From positions 558,001-622,000 of the forward strand of contig JAJQJQ010000072.1 in NCBI GenBank assembly GCA_028622995.1: DNA of 64,000 nucleotides. The letters are read 5' to 3'. Position numbers and translations under genes: made by a program. The DNA comes from Panagrolaimus kolymaensis (Eukaryota; Nematoda; Chromadorea; Rhabditida; Panagrolaimidae). Positions within the stretch are counted from its first letter, which is position 1; every line of letters begins with the position of its first letter. Below the pieces are notes generated by a model, which worked only from the letters and a program-made list of their open reading frames with translations, was not told the DNA's origin and did no database searches. This document shows, one piece after another, positions 12,001 through 23,465 of this stretch.

Positions 12001-12515
12001 TGGCCTATTTTGATTATTATATGTTTGATTACTTTAGCACTAAAAAAAATGATACACTTTTTTTTCTTTCTCCTTTTTTTGCTCACAGCTACAATACAAT
12101 GTTTGTTTTCACAAACAATGAATAATCAAAATTCATAATATTTTTTTTCCCATTCGATAAAAATTATTTTTAAATGCCAAAATATTTTAAACTTTTTCTT
12201 GTTTTTTTTTTTCATTTTCACTTTACATTTAGTCGTTTTGATCACAAGCTTGCATCTCTTGTGTCTAGTCTCTTTTTCTAAACATTTGGACTTTTCTGAT
12301 TGCTTTGTAATAGGGCTTCTTTTTTCTTTACAATTTTTTTTGTAACAAACACTTTATTATTTTTTATTGAAATCATATTTATTCTTTTTTCTATTTTCAC
12401 TTCATATTTCATGGCGCAACAATTTGTATTTTTTTACAACACGTGCTACTTTATTAAAAAAAATATAAATTGCTCTCTAAAGCCCCTATATTTACTTTTT
12501 AATATTTTTTTTTAG
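9012..12515. other. Intergenic 3.5 kb, low-complexity, one MITE
   Basis: AT-rich with many poly-T runs, and no gene is supported. A hAT-like MITE sits at 11174-11463. The last ~300 bases presumably contain the promoter or 5' leader of the mannosidase gene. Confidence 0.7.
11174..11463. mobile_element. 290-bp hAT-like MITE with TTCCGTTTCCG array
   Basis: The element begins CAGGGGTGAGCGGAA and ends with the exact complement TTCCGCTCACCCCTG. The interior is a run of TTCCG(T/C)TTCCG variants broken by two AT-rich patches. CAGGGGTG ends are typical of hAT-superfamily elements, which make 8-bp target duplications. The flanks here (ATGCGGAT and ATGAGATA) match only in part, so the duplication is not clean. 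Confidence 0.75.
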
Positions 12516-13820
12516 ATGAAAAAATTTTCTATAGTGTTAATTAGTGTTATAGTATTTATATTATTAGTTATTTATAGTGAAGATTTATCAACTGGAACGG
12601 GTTTTTCAAAGGTAATTTATAATAATATCTTACTTTTTGGTTTCCTCTTTTTCATCCATTTTTTCTTTTAAAGGTGCTTTCATATGGTCCACTTGGTCGC
12701 AGCTTATTAAACCATGAAACGAACCATGAGAGGTCATTTTTCAAAGAAATTGACGAAGATGATTTTGAGCCGCTTCCATTACTTACTAATTATGATGTCA
12801 TGGTAACTAAAAAAATAGTATATTGGATTTTTTAATGAATACTTTAGATTTCAAATCATGAAATTTTATACAAATCTTTATTAGCCTCTTTTTCATCTTC
12901 CTCAAAGTTCTTAGAAGAAAAAACACAACAACAGCAACAACATAAAAATATTTCGAGTAGTAGTAGGCTGCCGCCACTTAGGCCTTTAAGTGTTCATGTT
13001 GTTATGCATTCTCATGTTGATCCAGGATGGTTGCAAACATTTGAAGATTATTTTCAACAAAAAGTCAAGTTCATCCTTGATTTAACAGTAAAATATTTGA
13101 ATGAAAATAATGATATGAGATTTATTTGGTCGGAAATGTCTTTTTTGGAACGATGGTGGAGAGATGCAAATGAATCACAAAAGCAAATTATGAAAAAATT
13201 AGTATTAGAAAAAAGATTAGAATTAACTGGAGGTTCATGGGTAATGACGGATGAAGCAACACCATATTTTTGGGCATCAATTGATAATATGGTTGAAGGG
13301 CATACTTTTGTGAAAGAAACTTTTAACGTTACTCCAACAACTTCATGGTCGGTTGATCCATTTGGGCATGGAATGATGATACCTTATTTAAATGCTGAAG
13401 CTGGAATAAATAATATGGTTATTGGAAGATTAAATTCACATTTAAAAGAAGAATTACGGGGAAAAAGCCTTTTAATGTTTAATTGGGCTCAAATTTGGGA
13501 TGAAGTTAGATAATTTTATTTTTCGTCCGTCATTTTTTAAAGACCTTTTAAATTTATTTTAGACTGGAATTCGTTCAACTCCATTAGTGAATGCTTTACC
13601 AAAAACTTATTACACCACGTCAGATTCATGTGGACTTGATTCAAATACTTGTTGTCAATTTGATTTGGGACCTAGTGCTCGATCATATTGCAGCAAAAGA
13701 GCCAATAATGTAAATGATCGAAATGTTGCCCAATATGCAAACAATCTTATAACTCAATATCGAACTTTACAACCATTTTACAAAGCTGATTCATTATTAG
13801 TGGCAGTTGGAGATGATTTT
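12516..13820 (+). CDS. Alpha-mannosidase II-like glycosidase (GH38), truncated at 3' end
   Basis: Exons 12516-12611, 12674-12802, 12848-13504 and 13563-~13820 encode about 380 residues of a Golgi-type GH38 enzyme that trims mannoses from N-glycans. The start ATG follows directly on a TTTTTTTTTAG, a likely spliced-leader acceptor. Residues 4-20 form a signal-anchor membrane segment, expected for a type II Golgi protein, followed by a stem. The catalytic domain begins with HSHVDPGW (~residue 128; zinc-binding His and Asp) and includes WSVDPFGHG (~residue 244; zinc-binding nucleophile Asp). It continues through YYTTSDSCG and CCQFD to VGDDF. After this last motif the similarity stops abruptly and the sequence becomes the opposite strand of a dual oxidase. 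A full enzyme is ~1100 residues, so the rest of the catalytic domain, including the fourth zinc ligand, is missing here. The apparent frame runs on to TAG at 13877 through unrelated sequence. Confidence 0.88.
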
Positions 13821-13821
13821 T

Positions 13822-15866
13822 TCTTTTCAATAATTCTTCATCAGTCCAATCAGGATTTAATTCTTGTAAACGTTTAGCTTGAATATTATGCCATCGATAC
13901 ATAACCAAACCAAAACTTAATAAACCAGGATTTTCATTTACTCGAGAATCTCCCAAAACTTAAATCGATTAAATTAAAACACTTTTATCTTCTTTTTTTG
14001 GAAACTAACTAAAAAGCCTTTCAGGATTCATTAATCGATGCACTTGGGGCGGAGCAGGGTTATTCAATGGAATGTGTTCATTATTTAATGGTGGATATCC
14101 TCTCATTGGTCCTTCTGCAAGGGTTCCATTTTGCCATGATCTCAATTCAGCCACCCATGGTTCTTGGGTGCTATAAATAAAAGAAGCATCAATCCAACTT
14201 GTGCGGTCGTTAACCTAAAGAATTTTTGTTGTTTACTTTTTGACTTATTTATTTTTACAAATATGTCTACCTGTTCACGAGGTGAATTTAATCCATGCCC
14301 AGTATTTTTATCATATTTTGCACGAGAAAATGGTATTTCTGTTTTACCTTCACATTCTTTATCAAAAACTTCATCACATTTAGGTACAGGAATTTTTAAC
14401 ATTTCAAGTGGACAACTATTTTGTGTTGAATGCATTATTTCATATGTCACAACTTGGCCTGTAAGAAATTAGTGATTTTTTAAAAGAGCTCTCTCATGTT
14501 GTGAAAGGAAACGAATGAAATGAGTTTTAAACTTAAAAGAGTGACCTCTTGAAAAAAAATGAAATTACTTTGCCGTCGTCATTTATCTTTTTTTATTTTA
14601 CTTTGAGGAAAAAAAGTTGATTGCGGAATTTTTTTAATTTCAGTTTCGTTTGCATTCAAGAATTTATGTGCAGAATGGAAAACTTTTTTTTTTGCTTGCG
14701 TAGGTGGAATGGAATGTCCAGTTTTTTCCTTCCTCGATTCTATCAAAAAAAAATTTGCTGTCGCAGTTGCATCCAAATAAAATGTGACGGTGAAGCAAAT
14801 AAAAGAAAAATTTTCTCACTTCCAAAAAATAAATATTTAACTCAGAGAAAGAAAATAAAAGAAAATAAGAAAAATGAATAAATGAAAAAAAGAAACTCAC
14901 TGAAGAATGCTAACATAGTCGTTAAATTTCGTTGTGATGGTATGCCTGATTGACCTTTGAAAACCAAATCTATAATCAAAATAAAGGAGGTCAAAAAAGA
15001 GTTTAACAAAGGATTAAAATGGGTTTAATTTACCAGAGATAACACGAGCAGATGGAAGATTAGTTGGAAGTTGATAAACACCATCTTGATAATTACTTGG
15101 TGCATCCCGATGAAGTCTACTTCCAACACTGCCCCATTGAGGATTAGCCAAATTATTAAACCATCCGTCATAACGTTGGAATTCATGAATTCTGTCTAAT
15201 GCTAAAACAAAAAAACTAATTAAATTTTGCCTTTTTGTGATTCATTTCAGCCGCCTCCAAAATTAAAAAACGCGAAAGCTTTTTCATTTTAAAAATTCTT
15301 TTTTTTCTTTGTATTTTATTTATTTATTTGTTGCAAAAAACCCTCTTTCAAATATGTCTATGATTATTATTGACAAATTGCAAAATGAAAAGAAAAAAAT
15401 GTAAGTAAGTATCTTTTTTTGTGAGGTACAACAATCAACCTAACAACGCCCATGTGCTTTGATAAAAAAGAAACGTTTCTTTTGTAAAAAAAAAAGAGTA
15501 AAAAAGTTTTTTTTTTCAAGTACTTCAATGGAATTTTTTGTTATTTAAAAGATCTTTAAAAAAAGGGCTGCTGCCAATAAAATTCGAATAAAAATTATGT
15601 AAAGGTAAGAGAAAAAAACAATGAAATAAATAGTGAAGTCAAAACCAGTATAAAAATTTTTTTTGAAAGAAAAACTACACACGTAATTTCCAAACAAACA
15701 GTAAAAAAAAACCTGTTTATGGTCATTTAAATCTAACTAACCCTATAATAAACTTGTTAAAAGTAAGTTCATAAAAAGCCGTAAAAAAATGAGGTTAAAG
15801 AAAAAAAGTGGCTTACCTGAAGCAAAAGTGACCAAAAATGAAACAATAAAAAGTAAAATAATTCAT
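13822..15866 (-). CDS. bli-3: Dual oxidase (BLI-3/DUOX-like) N-terminal peroxidase region, truncated at 3' end
   Basis: Exons in transcript order are 15866-15817, 15201-15034 (or starting at 15191), 14969-14901, 14458-14271, 14214-14010 and 13958-~13822, about 265 residues. Recognisable stretches are EFQRYDGWFNNLA, GSRLHRDAPSNY, DGVYQLP, IPVPKCDEVFDKECEGKTE, NDRTSWIDASFIYST, PLNN, PPQVHRLMNPERLF, LGDSRVNENPGLLSFG and DWTDEELL. They follow the animal haem-peroxidase-like domain of nematode dual oxidases, which make peroxide for cuticle tyrosine cross-linking. A complete protein has ~1500 residues; everything after DWTDEELL (the rest of the peroxidase domain, EF-hands, ferric reductase) is lost at the junction with the mannosidase gene. 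The first exon is uncertain: ATG 15866 gives a hydrophobic leader that is in frame only with the 15191 acceptor. The 442-bp and 615-bp introns hold nothing else recognisable. Confidence 0.88.
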
Positions 15867-18800
15867 TTTGATTTAATATCATCATCAAAACGACGACGTC
15901 GGCGCTGCATGAAGAAGCTCCGATAAAGCGTTTTGGAGCTAAAGAAATTTTTAAGTTCTAAAAAAAGTTTTAAAAAATAAGGATGATGCCAAATAAGATT
16001 TCTCAATATGGAAAAAATAAATCAATGTAAAGCGCGATTACATACAACAACTCTCTGTAGGAGATGATGGGTTTTGGGGAAAAGAATAACGCGTTTCAAA
16101 TAAAAAAGAAACACAAAGGCAAGAAGCTCCTTCGTCTTCAATTGATAGTAGTAGAATTGCTCGTCACAAAGAACAAAAAGAAAAACCGCAAAAAACAGGC
16201 CAGTCGCAAACAATATAATGCGCAATATTTGAAGAAGTAATATTGGAAGAAAAAAAATATAAAGAAACAGGGCCATAAGCATTTCCATATTTATGAAACA
16301 ATAAAAAGACCTAAGCTAATGTCAAAAAACCGCGAACATAATAGTTACGGTATGAATTAAATTTCTTTTATCATCGGTTTCTAAGAGCCAATAAAAAACT
16401 AAAAAATGATTAAATTGTAAAAAAAATTAAGCTTGCTTGTTGAATCAAACAGAAGCCAAAAAAACCTTTTTTTCTTGAAATGGTTTTTCATTGAGAGACA
16501 GTCTTTTAAGAATCAAAGACATTTTATTCTAAACTCGCCCGCCTATTTCCGAGACGACAGACAAACGAAAGAAAAAAATTGTATTAATCGCGCAAGACAT
16601 TTTTTAAAATAGGTGATCAGGCCAATAAAAAAAGTCAAACCAGTAGGATTCAGGTTACATGGATTGCTTTAAAACAAATTAATTAGGTTAATAATAAAAT
16701 AATAATAATCATAATTTGCACTTTCCCAAAAAGCAATAAAAAAAAATTTTAAGTAAGAAAAAAATCAAAAAAATTAATAATTAGTTTGATTGACTTGAAA
16801 ATTTTTTAAAATAATAAGTTTTATTTATTACAGCAGAAAAAAGTGAAACAAATAATTATGTAAAAAAGAAAAGGTTTGACAATAGAAGATGAAGAACGTC
16901 GAAAGCAAAATGAGGTGAATTGAGGTCGGACGATAGAGAGAAACTATGTATTTTATATTTCTTCATCCAGAAAAAAAAGAATCGAAAAAAAAGAAACCAA
17001 GCCGCCAGAGGCATCACCATATATTTATCCTCGTTAAATTAGATTATAAAAACGTCAAGAATTTTTTATTTGAGGACATTTGCAAAGGAAAGGGAGTCAA
17101 AACTTGAACTCGCGAACCCATTTTGTGGTCTTTATAAAAAGTAACAAGCACAGGAAGGAATAACAGTGACAAAAAAATCAAAAGAAACAAAATTCTTAAA
17201 TTTTTTACTTTTTTTACCTGATTGCATACATATTTTGGATTATTGATCTTGCACATGACGTTGACGGAAACTAAAAAAGAAAAGTTCAAAAGAAAATTTT
17301 TTAAATTTTTTTTAACTTTGATATTTATTTTTCCAAACTCAAGTGAAATCCTCCTCACTCTTTAGGTAAAACTCCATTATGATATTACGTACATACAAAA
17401 TGAAAAAATAAGTTAAGTGGAAAGCTTGTTTAAATATTAACTATCATGACAGTATAAAAAAATCAAAAGTAAATAAGAACAAAAAATAATTGACATAATA
17501 GCTAAAGGGTAAATAATAACAATAAACTTATATACACTTTAGAAAAGTAAATTCTTCGAGGTCAAACTTTCTCAACTTTTGTACGTTGGAAGCAAGCAAA
17601 AGAAAATAGGAACACGACAGCTAAGAAAGTTTATGGTAAAGAAAAAAATGCATAATGAAAGTATGTAGTTTTTTATTAACTTCATTGTGAAACCAAAAAA
17701 AACACATACATATTTTCAGACGACCGATCGCTTGTGGTTCAGCTGTTCACTGATTTTTTTTTTTTGCTTTTTTGGAAACCAAACCAGAATTGCCAGTTAA
17801 AAAGGCTTTCAAAAAAGAATTAAAAAAGAAAATATAAAGAGAAATTCCACACGCAAAACAACGCCGCCGCGAGTGAATTTATTTTTTTATATTTGGATGC
17901 ATGCAAAACTCCTCAATCAATGATGTTGCGCAGAAAATCAACCAAACCCCTTTCCTTTGATCGCCTAAAGAAAAAGAGAAGGTGAAATCGTCAGAGGCGA
18001 GATTGGCGCGACGACATTCTCTTTCATTATTTTCACCGAAAAACAAAACAAAAAAGATGCGTGTTTAATGATTTTTGAAATTATTTTTAAGATTTAAAAT
18101 CAGTGAAGTTGAAGATGTTTAAATCAAAGTTCCAGAAATGACAAAAAATGGCTGACATTCAATGATATCAGCCACAAGCGGTGTTATCATTCATCGATTT
18201 AATTAATGATCTTCGAAAAATGTTGTAAATAACAGACATCAGAAAAGGTTTAAAAATATATTGAAAATAATGCTACATAAAACCTTGACATTTGCTTGGA
18301 TAGAAAAAAAATAGAGTGTCTTTGCGCCACCACCGAGAATGGTTTGTTTTGTAAGGCGAAGATGCTTATCATTCACAAATGGTCGCGTAAGTGAGTCAGA
18401 AATACATAATATTCTCGTGAGTTTTCATACTGAGAAGAAAATCAGATTTTGTTTGATAGCAAAAAAAGTGGCAGAATAATTTTAACTCTCCAAATTTCTT
18501 TTTCTTAAATAATTTTGAAACAGGCATGCTTTTTTTGCTTCCAAAAATGAAGAATTTAAAAATTAAAAAGCCTCTATTTTAATAATAATAATAAATTAAT
18601 CATACTTCTTTCTGTCAGAAATATGGAGGCGTTTCAAACTTTTTTTGGCCTCTCTTTTGACCTTCATGAATTGACCTTTTGTTTCATAACTTTAATTTCT
18701 GCTGATTTGTTATTTTTTTCTCACTCTTCTGAATCATAGCAACCACAGTAAGGTCAAGCGTTCTCGACACGAAAGTTTTTTTTAGATTTAACTGTAATTC

Positions 18801-19480
18801 ATTTTTATGATATGATTTTTAATTATTTTTATAATTAAATTCATATTTTGGAGGCGATAAGGAAGCGAATGATACCAAGTTACATTACGATTGGTAACAA
18901 TTTGGTCGAAATCCAATCAACTCAACCTTCACTCGAACATCAGATTATCTGTACTTCTCAATTTTTTGAATGGTCTGCAAAATCAAATACCTCGCATCCT
19001 GATGAATATGGTTAACTCGTTTTTTTTCCAAAAAAGTCTGAACATCATACTTAATTATAACATTTTGTCCAAAAAACAGCTGTTTTTCGCCGCTTTTTTG
19101 GCGCCTTCTAGTACTGAATGTTATAATTAAGTATGATGTTCAGACTTTTTTGGAAAAAAAACGAGTTAACCAGGTACATATGGATGCGAGGAATTTGATT
19201 TTGCAGACCATTCAAAAAATTGAGAAGTACAGATAATCTGATGTTCGAGTGAAGGTTGAGTTGATTGGATTTCGATCAAATTGTTGTTAATCGTAATAAA
19301 ACTTGATATCATTACAATCCTTATCACCTTCCAAATACGGTTTTAATTATAAAAAAATTAAAAACATTATCAAATAATGAATTACAATTAAAACTTTAAA
19401 AAAATTATTTCGTTGGGTCTCGACACGGTCAATAATGACCTTATAGTGGATTAAGTTTTTGCAGTTGGTTGTTTGTTTCT
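15867..19480. other. Intergenic 3.6 kb upstream of the dual oxidase
   Basis: AT-rich, without a convincing gene. It contains the fold-back element at 18740-19452. One exon-like 54-bp segment (minus strand, about 17218-17271) has a TTTTTTAG acceptor and CAG-GTAAAA donor but no partner exons that I can support. Confidence 0.6.
18740..19452. mobile_element. ~710-bp fold-back element
   Basis: The inner arms 18900-19064 and 19117-19290 are nearly exact reverse complements around a ~52-nt centre. The complementarity continues outward at lower identity (about 80% by eye) to CCACAGTAAGGTCA on the left and TGACCTTATAGTGG on the right. No coding frame is present. Almost the whole element could form one long hairpin. 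Confidence 0.75.
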
Positions 19481-20995
19481 TTATTGTACAAGTGGAATAC
19501 GTTCTAATAAAAGCGAAAGTTTTTCAAAAACTGCTACTCTATTTTCTCCTAACATTGCATCAACATAATCATCATTGTTGTCTTCCAAAATAATTTTTAA
19601 AAATGATTTCAAATCCTGCAATTTTTCATTTTGATCCGCGTGTTTTGCAAGAGTTGTGTCTCGAAGTTCCTGCAAATATATTTTTATTTTATTTTTTTGT
19701 TAAGAAAGTCCCTAATTAGTAGATTATTGGTTGAAAGCAAAATCATACTTTTTCTCCTTTCAATGTTTCAAGCATTCGCCTAATTGTTTCGTCCTTATCT
19801 TTAATAGATTTTTTGTATTCTGTTATCTCCTTTTTGAGACCATTCAAAATTTCTGCATTTTTCATTGTTTCTTTTATTCGTAGCTTTTCAAAATCTTCCA
19901 ACTGCTTTCTTGTATCTTTTAAAAGCTTCTCAGTCTGAAACTTTTGATTTTATTAATTATGTAAAGCTGTCAAATTTACTTGTTGACTAGCTTTATTGAG
20001 ATGTTCTTCAAGTCGCTTTTTATCATTTTCAAGCATGGAATTATCCTTTTTAATTTGAACCAATTCTTCTGTGGTTTCATTAAGTTTATATTTCGTTGTT
20101 TCAGTTTGAGTTTTATGTTGCATAATTTCTTTGTTTAATTTATTGATTATCTGAAAAAAAGGGAAAAGAAAAGTTTAATCAATTTTTGGTGTCCATGAAA
20201 AATAGCCTGGTTTTAATTGAGAGGGAAAAAAGATAACAAAAAAAGGAAGAGTATTATTACAACTCCACCGTTTTCCATTTCCAAGAGACATAAGCTTACA
20301 TGGTTGTTGGCTTCAATTTGAGCAGCATTTTGTATCCTCAATTCTCTCGCAATTCTTTCTATTTCTGAATCAAACTCTCGCTGAACTTCTTGTCTGACTC
20401 TTTGCTCAGTAACCAAAGCAATTTCCCTCTCTCTTAGTTCTCGTTTATTCATTTTTTCATCTTTTAAAGCCATTTCACGCTTCAATTCTTTCATTTCTTT
20501 TCTCATATCCGCCATTTCAAGTTCCATTTGTTGTTGATTTCCTATTTGAGTCACTACAAACAAAAATTGTTTCAACTTTAGTTTTTTTGTCCGAGAAAAC
20601 TTACTCATTAATAAATTTTCACTTTTCATTCTTTCAAGCTCAAGCTTGAGTTCATCGGTTTCATCTTTGGCTTGTTGTTGAATATTTAAAAGTTTATTCT
20701 TTTGCTGAGTTTCTGTAGATTCTAAAAGTTCTTCAAGCCTTCTAACTTCATAATCTTGAAGTTGCATGGTTTTTTTACAAAATATTAAAACATCTTTAAA
20801 TTCGTGAGTATCAAATTCATGTTTGGATTTGAGGGATTTATGATTTTGGAGGAGAGAATTGAAAGACTTTGGAGTCTGAAAAATGCATTTTAAGGCGGAC
20901 GTAATTTGAAGTAACAAGCTTACTTCATCTTGAACAACATCAGATCGAAATGTTACCATAGCTCGAGATGATTCAAGTTCGGTGGTTTCTGTCAT
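19481..20995 (-). CDS. Coiled-coil protein of unknown function
   Basis: Six exons in transcript order, 20995-20924, 20875-20605, 20553-20300, 20150-19980, 19934-19749 and 19669-19481, encode 380 residues. All junctions are in phase and use GT-AG introns. After a short N-terminal region, residues ~60 to 320 are almost continuously Glu/Lys/Gln/Leu-rich with heptad character, for example RRLEELLES, ELKLELERM and MRKEMKELKREMALKD. The C-terminal ~60 residues (from ELRDTTLAKHAD) look globular and end LLLERIPLVQ. There is no membrane segment or signal peptide. A cytoskeletal or centrosomal scaffold role would fit, but no family was recognised. Introns 1 and 2 are 48 and 51 bp and have no stop in frame, so their retention would lengthen rather than end the protein. 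Confidence 0.85.
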
Positions 20996-21327
20996 AATTT
21001 TTATTTCATAGAAAAAAATTTATGAATTGGAAGCAAAGTAAATTGTCATTTTTTTTGTTAAAACCTTTGCTTCAAAAATTCCAAATTTTGTCGTATATTT
21101 TTTTTCTATTGCTTGAATGAACAAAATTTTTTAATCGATGCTTAATTTTTTATTTTCAACATTCCTTCTTTTTTTCTGTTAAAATTTTTTATTGAACTTT
21201 TATAAAAAGCACCCATAAACAAAAATAAAAACATTGTGTGTGTCAGCGATACTAAAGTAAATTTTTGTTTCAACAACATTTAAAAAATAAATATCCTTTT
21301 TTTTTTCTTCATAATCCCAAGGTTTTT
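20996..21327. other. Intergenic
   Basis: Spacer between two minus-strand genes. Apart from AT-rich sequence I see nothing in it. Confidence 0.6.
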
Positions 21328-21708
21328 TTAAAAATGACATTTGCCACATGTGTATTGGCAACCGGACATGCAATTAGCATAATATGTATTATTACAATAT
21401 CCAACGTAAAGATAACAATCATAACATGTATCACGACAAGCACCTAAATAAAATTAAAAGAGTAAAATAGAAGTAATGTAGCAAAGATAAACACTTACAG
21501 CACATTCCATTTTGGCACATTCTTGATGTTGGGCAATTGTCATTTATGCAAGCTTTAAAAATTGGAATTTGAATTTTAGGGTTTGAATTTCTCAACAATA
21601 GGAAAACTTACGTCCAGTTGAAGCCATACCATCGCAACAAATTTGTGAATAAACAAATGGAAGCACAGCTAAAGCTAAAATAAAACAAATAAATGCTGCG
21701 GATTTCAT
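21328..21708 (-). CDS. Small secreted Cys-rich peptide
   Basis: Three exons in transcript order, 21708-21612, 21552-21499 and 21443-21328, encode 88 residues. The N-terminus MKSAAFICFILALAVLPFVYS is a signal peptide, with the mature peptide starting near QICCDGM. The mature part (about 67 residues) has 14 cysteines, including CC, CQNGMCCAC, CYDC and CQYTCGKC. It therefore probably folds through many disulfides, like nematode defence or cuticle peptides, but it does not match the spacing of a family I know. A TATAAAA at 21758-21764 lies about 50 bp upstream of the ATG. The gene lies between the coiled-coil and F-box-like genes and reads in the same direction. Confidence 0.82.
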
Positions 21709-21757
21709 CCTTGCAGGATGTTTTTAAAATAATTTAAATGTCAAAGTTCACCGATGC

Positions 21758-21764
21758 TTTTATA
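21758..21764 (-). promoter_or_regulatory. TATA box of the Cys-rich peptide gene
   Basis: TATAAAA on the minus strand (TTTTATA as shown), about 50 bp before the start codon of the secreted Cys-rich peptide. Spacing suits a short leader. Confidence 0.6.
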
Positions 21765-22006
21765 CTCAACTTTAATTAATACAAAAAAAGATAATGAAAT
21801 GATAATTTATTCAACAAAAATATTTTTTGAACGTTTGAAATTTAAAAAAAGGCGTGTTTAATTAGCTGCTGAAATCAAAAACAAACATGGAGAGAAAAAA
21901 TGAAATTTTGAAAGTTTAAAAATTTTAACTTTACTGAGTGTAAGTAAACTGGATGATAAATAATAAATTTATTCAAAAAAACATAAAAAAGACAAAGAGA
22001 CAAAAC

Positions 22007-22797
22007 TTAATATTTTAAAATTTTAAAACCATTTAACATTGAAATTTTGATACCATGAGTATCAATAATTTTGTCTTGCTTAAGAAATTTAATCGCTTCA
22101 AACAAAAAATTAAAACCATTATTAGCGAAATGTAATGAAGAAGTTGAATGGTATAAAAGGAAACTAAAAAATGTGGTGATTTTTATTTTTCCAAAAAAAT
22201 ATGAGGAACTTACTCAACATTATCAAGCTTTAATATAAATTTAATAAATTCCAGAAATTCTTTCATTGGGCAGTTTGATCGAATACCGCCTTCAAATGTA
22301 AAAATTTTCAATCTTGGATTTATCAATGTTTTTAATGCATCAAAATCAATGCAAAATACATCGAGTTCAAGTCGTTTGTATGAATTAAAAGTAATTGGTA
22401 AATGTTGAATAAATTTATCGGTAATCATTTCTTCATTCATTCGAAATATTGTTATAGTATCCATAACATCCATTTTATTTTTTAAATCAGCCATACCTTT
22501 TTCTCCATTGCATAATTCATTTTCATTACAATAACATAAAGCAGAAAATGTGCATGAAGAATTATCAATATCGATTACTGCTTTCTCAATTGTATGACGT
22601 CGTTTTGCGAGTAGTCGGGTTACTTCTTTGATTAGAGCAAACGACTTTAAGGTTTTTGGATCACATATTTCAGCGAATCGCTTTTGACAAACCCATGGAA
22701 GCGAAATGAAATCGAATGTTGCAGCTGATGACTCTGAAGATAATTTTAAATCCTTAAAATTTGATTCAATGATGTTAATCACATTTGGACCAGACAT
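22007..22797 (-). CDS. F-box-like Cys-motif protein, paralogue 1
   Basis: Two exons, 22797-22214 and 22163-22007, encode 246 residues. An N-terminal F-box-like stretch (residues ~28-60) reads TFDFISLPWVCQKRFAEICD then PKTLKSFALI. It is followed by a C-x5-C-x-C-x5-C motif (SSCTFSALCYCNENELCNG), and then by leucine-rich segments such as LELDVFCIDFDALKTLINP and FEGGIRSNC. The same layout and the same single phase-2 intron near the C-terminus occur in three other genes in this window (44732, 49530 and 55788). F-box proteins are usually substrate adaptors of SCF ubiquitin ligases; that role is inferred and the F-box is divergent. No signal peptide or membrane segment. Confidence 0.85.
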
Positions 22798-23465
22798 ATT
22801 CGGAAATTAAATTACTGACAGAATAATAGTAATAAAAAAAGAAGTAAATATAGATAGCAAAAGTAACTAAACTTGAGAAAGCTTGGATAAAACTTCTTTT
22901 GTTTTCAAATAAAAAAACAACAAAAGAGGGGAAGTAAGTCATTTTAGTATTTTACGAAGACAAAAGGTTTTGTTATTTGTCACAAATTTTAATAGCCTAA
23001 AGCTTCAAATTATTTTTGACGAATAAATAAAAGAAGAAAGCCAAATGGGTGCAAAAGAAATTATAAGACTAATCAATAAGAAGAAGCATAACCACCAATA
23101 AATGAAAAACAAAAGAGTTTTTCTTATCGAAAAAAATTGAAGAAAGAAAAAATGGAGGAAGCACTTTTATTTTATTTTCTTTATTTTCATTCTTTCTTTT
23201 TTGCTTTCAAAAAATGTGAAAGTTAAAAAATTTTAAATTCCAATTGTTTTATAGCAAAATAAAGTTTTTTGGGGTATGCATTTATTTGATTAAAATTTAC
23301 TTGGCAATACAAAAATAATTTGAAATAACAGGGTTCAAATTATATGAAGAAAAAAAGTGCCGAAAAAAAAAGTACAAATTTATGAAAATTATTTTTTTGT
23401 TTTTCTTTTTTTAATGAATCACATATCCATGGAAGGAATGGATTGGAAGAAGCATGGAAGACCAT
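22798..23465. other. Intergenic
   Basis: AT-rich spacer between the F-box-like gene promoter side and the vitellogenin 3' end. Nothing else recognised. Confidence 0.6.

Noticed and set aside
13747..13956. Minus-strand frame continuing from dual oxidase into LQLPLIMNQLCK
   Set aside because: Past about 13820 it is only the complement of the mannosidase exon.
14142..14472. Plus-strand frame opposite a dual-oxidase exon
   Set aside because: Antisense shadow of the real minus-strand exon.
16022..16288. 88-codon hydrophobic minus-strand frame
   Set aside because: Composition follows AT bias (Phe/Leu/Ile), with no homology, splice partner or promoter seen.
17044..17358. Minus-strand frame with an exon-like 54-bp segment
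   Set aside because: Splice sites look good around one small segment, but no partner exons could be joined.
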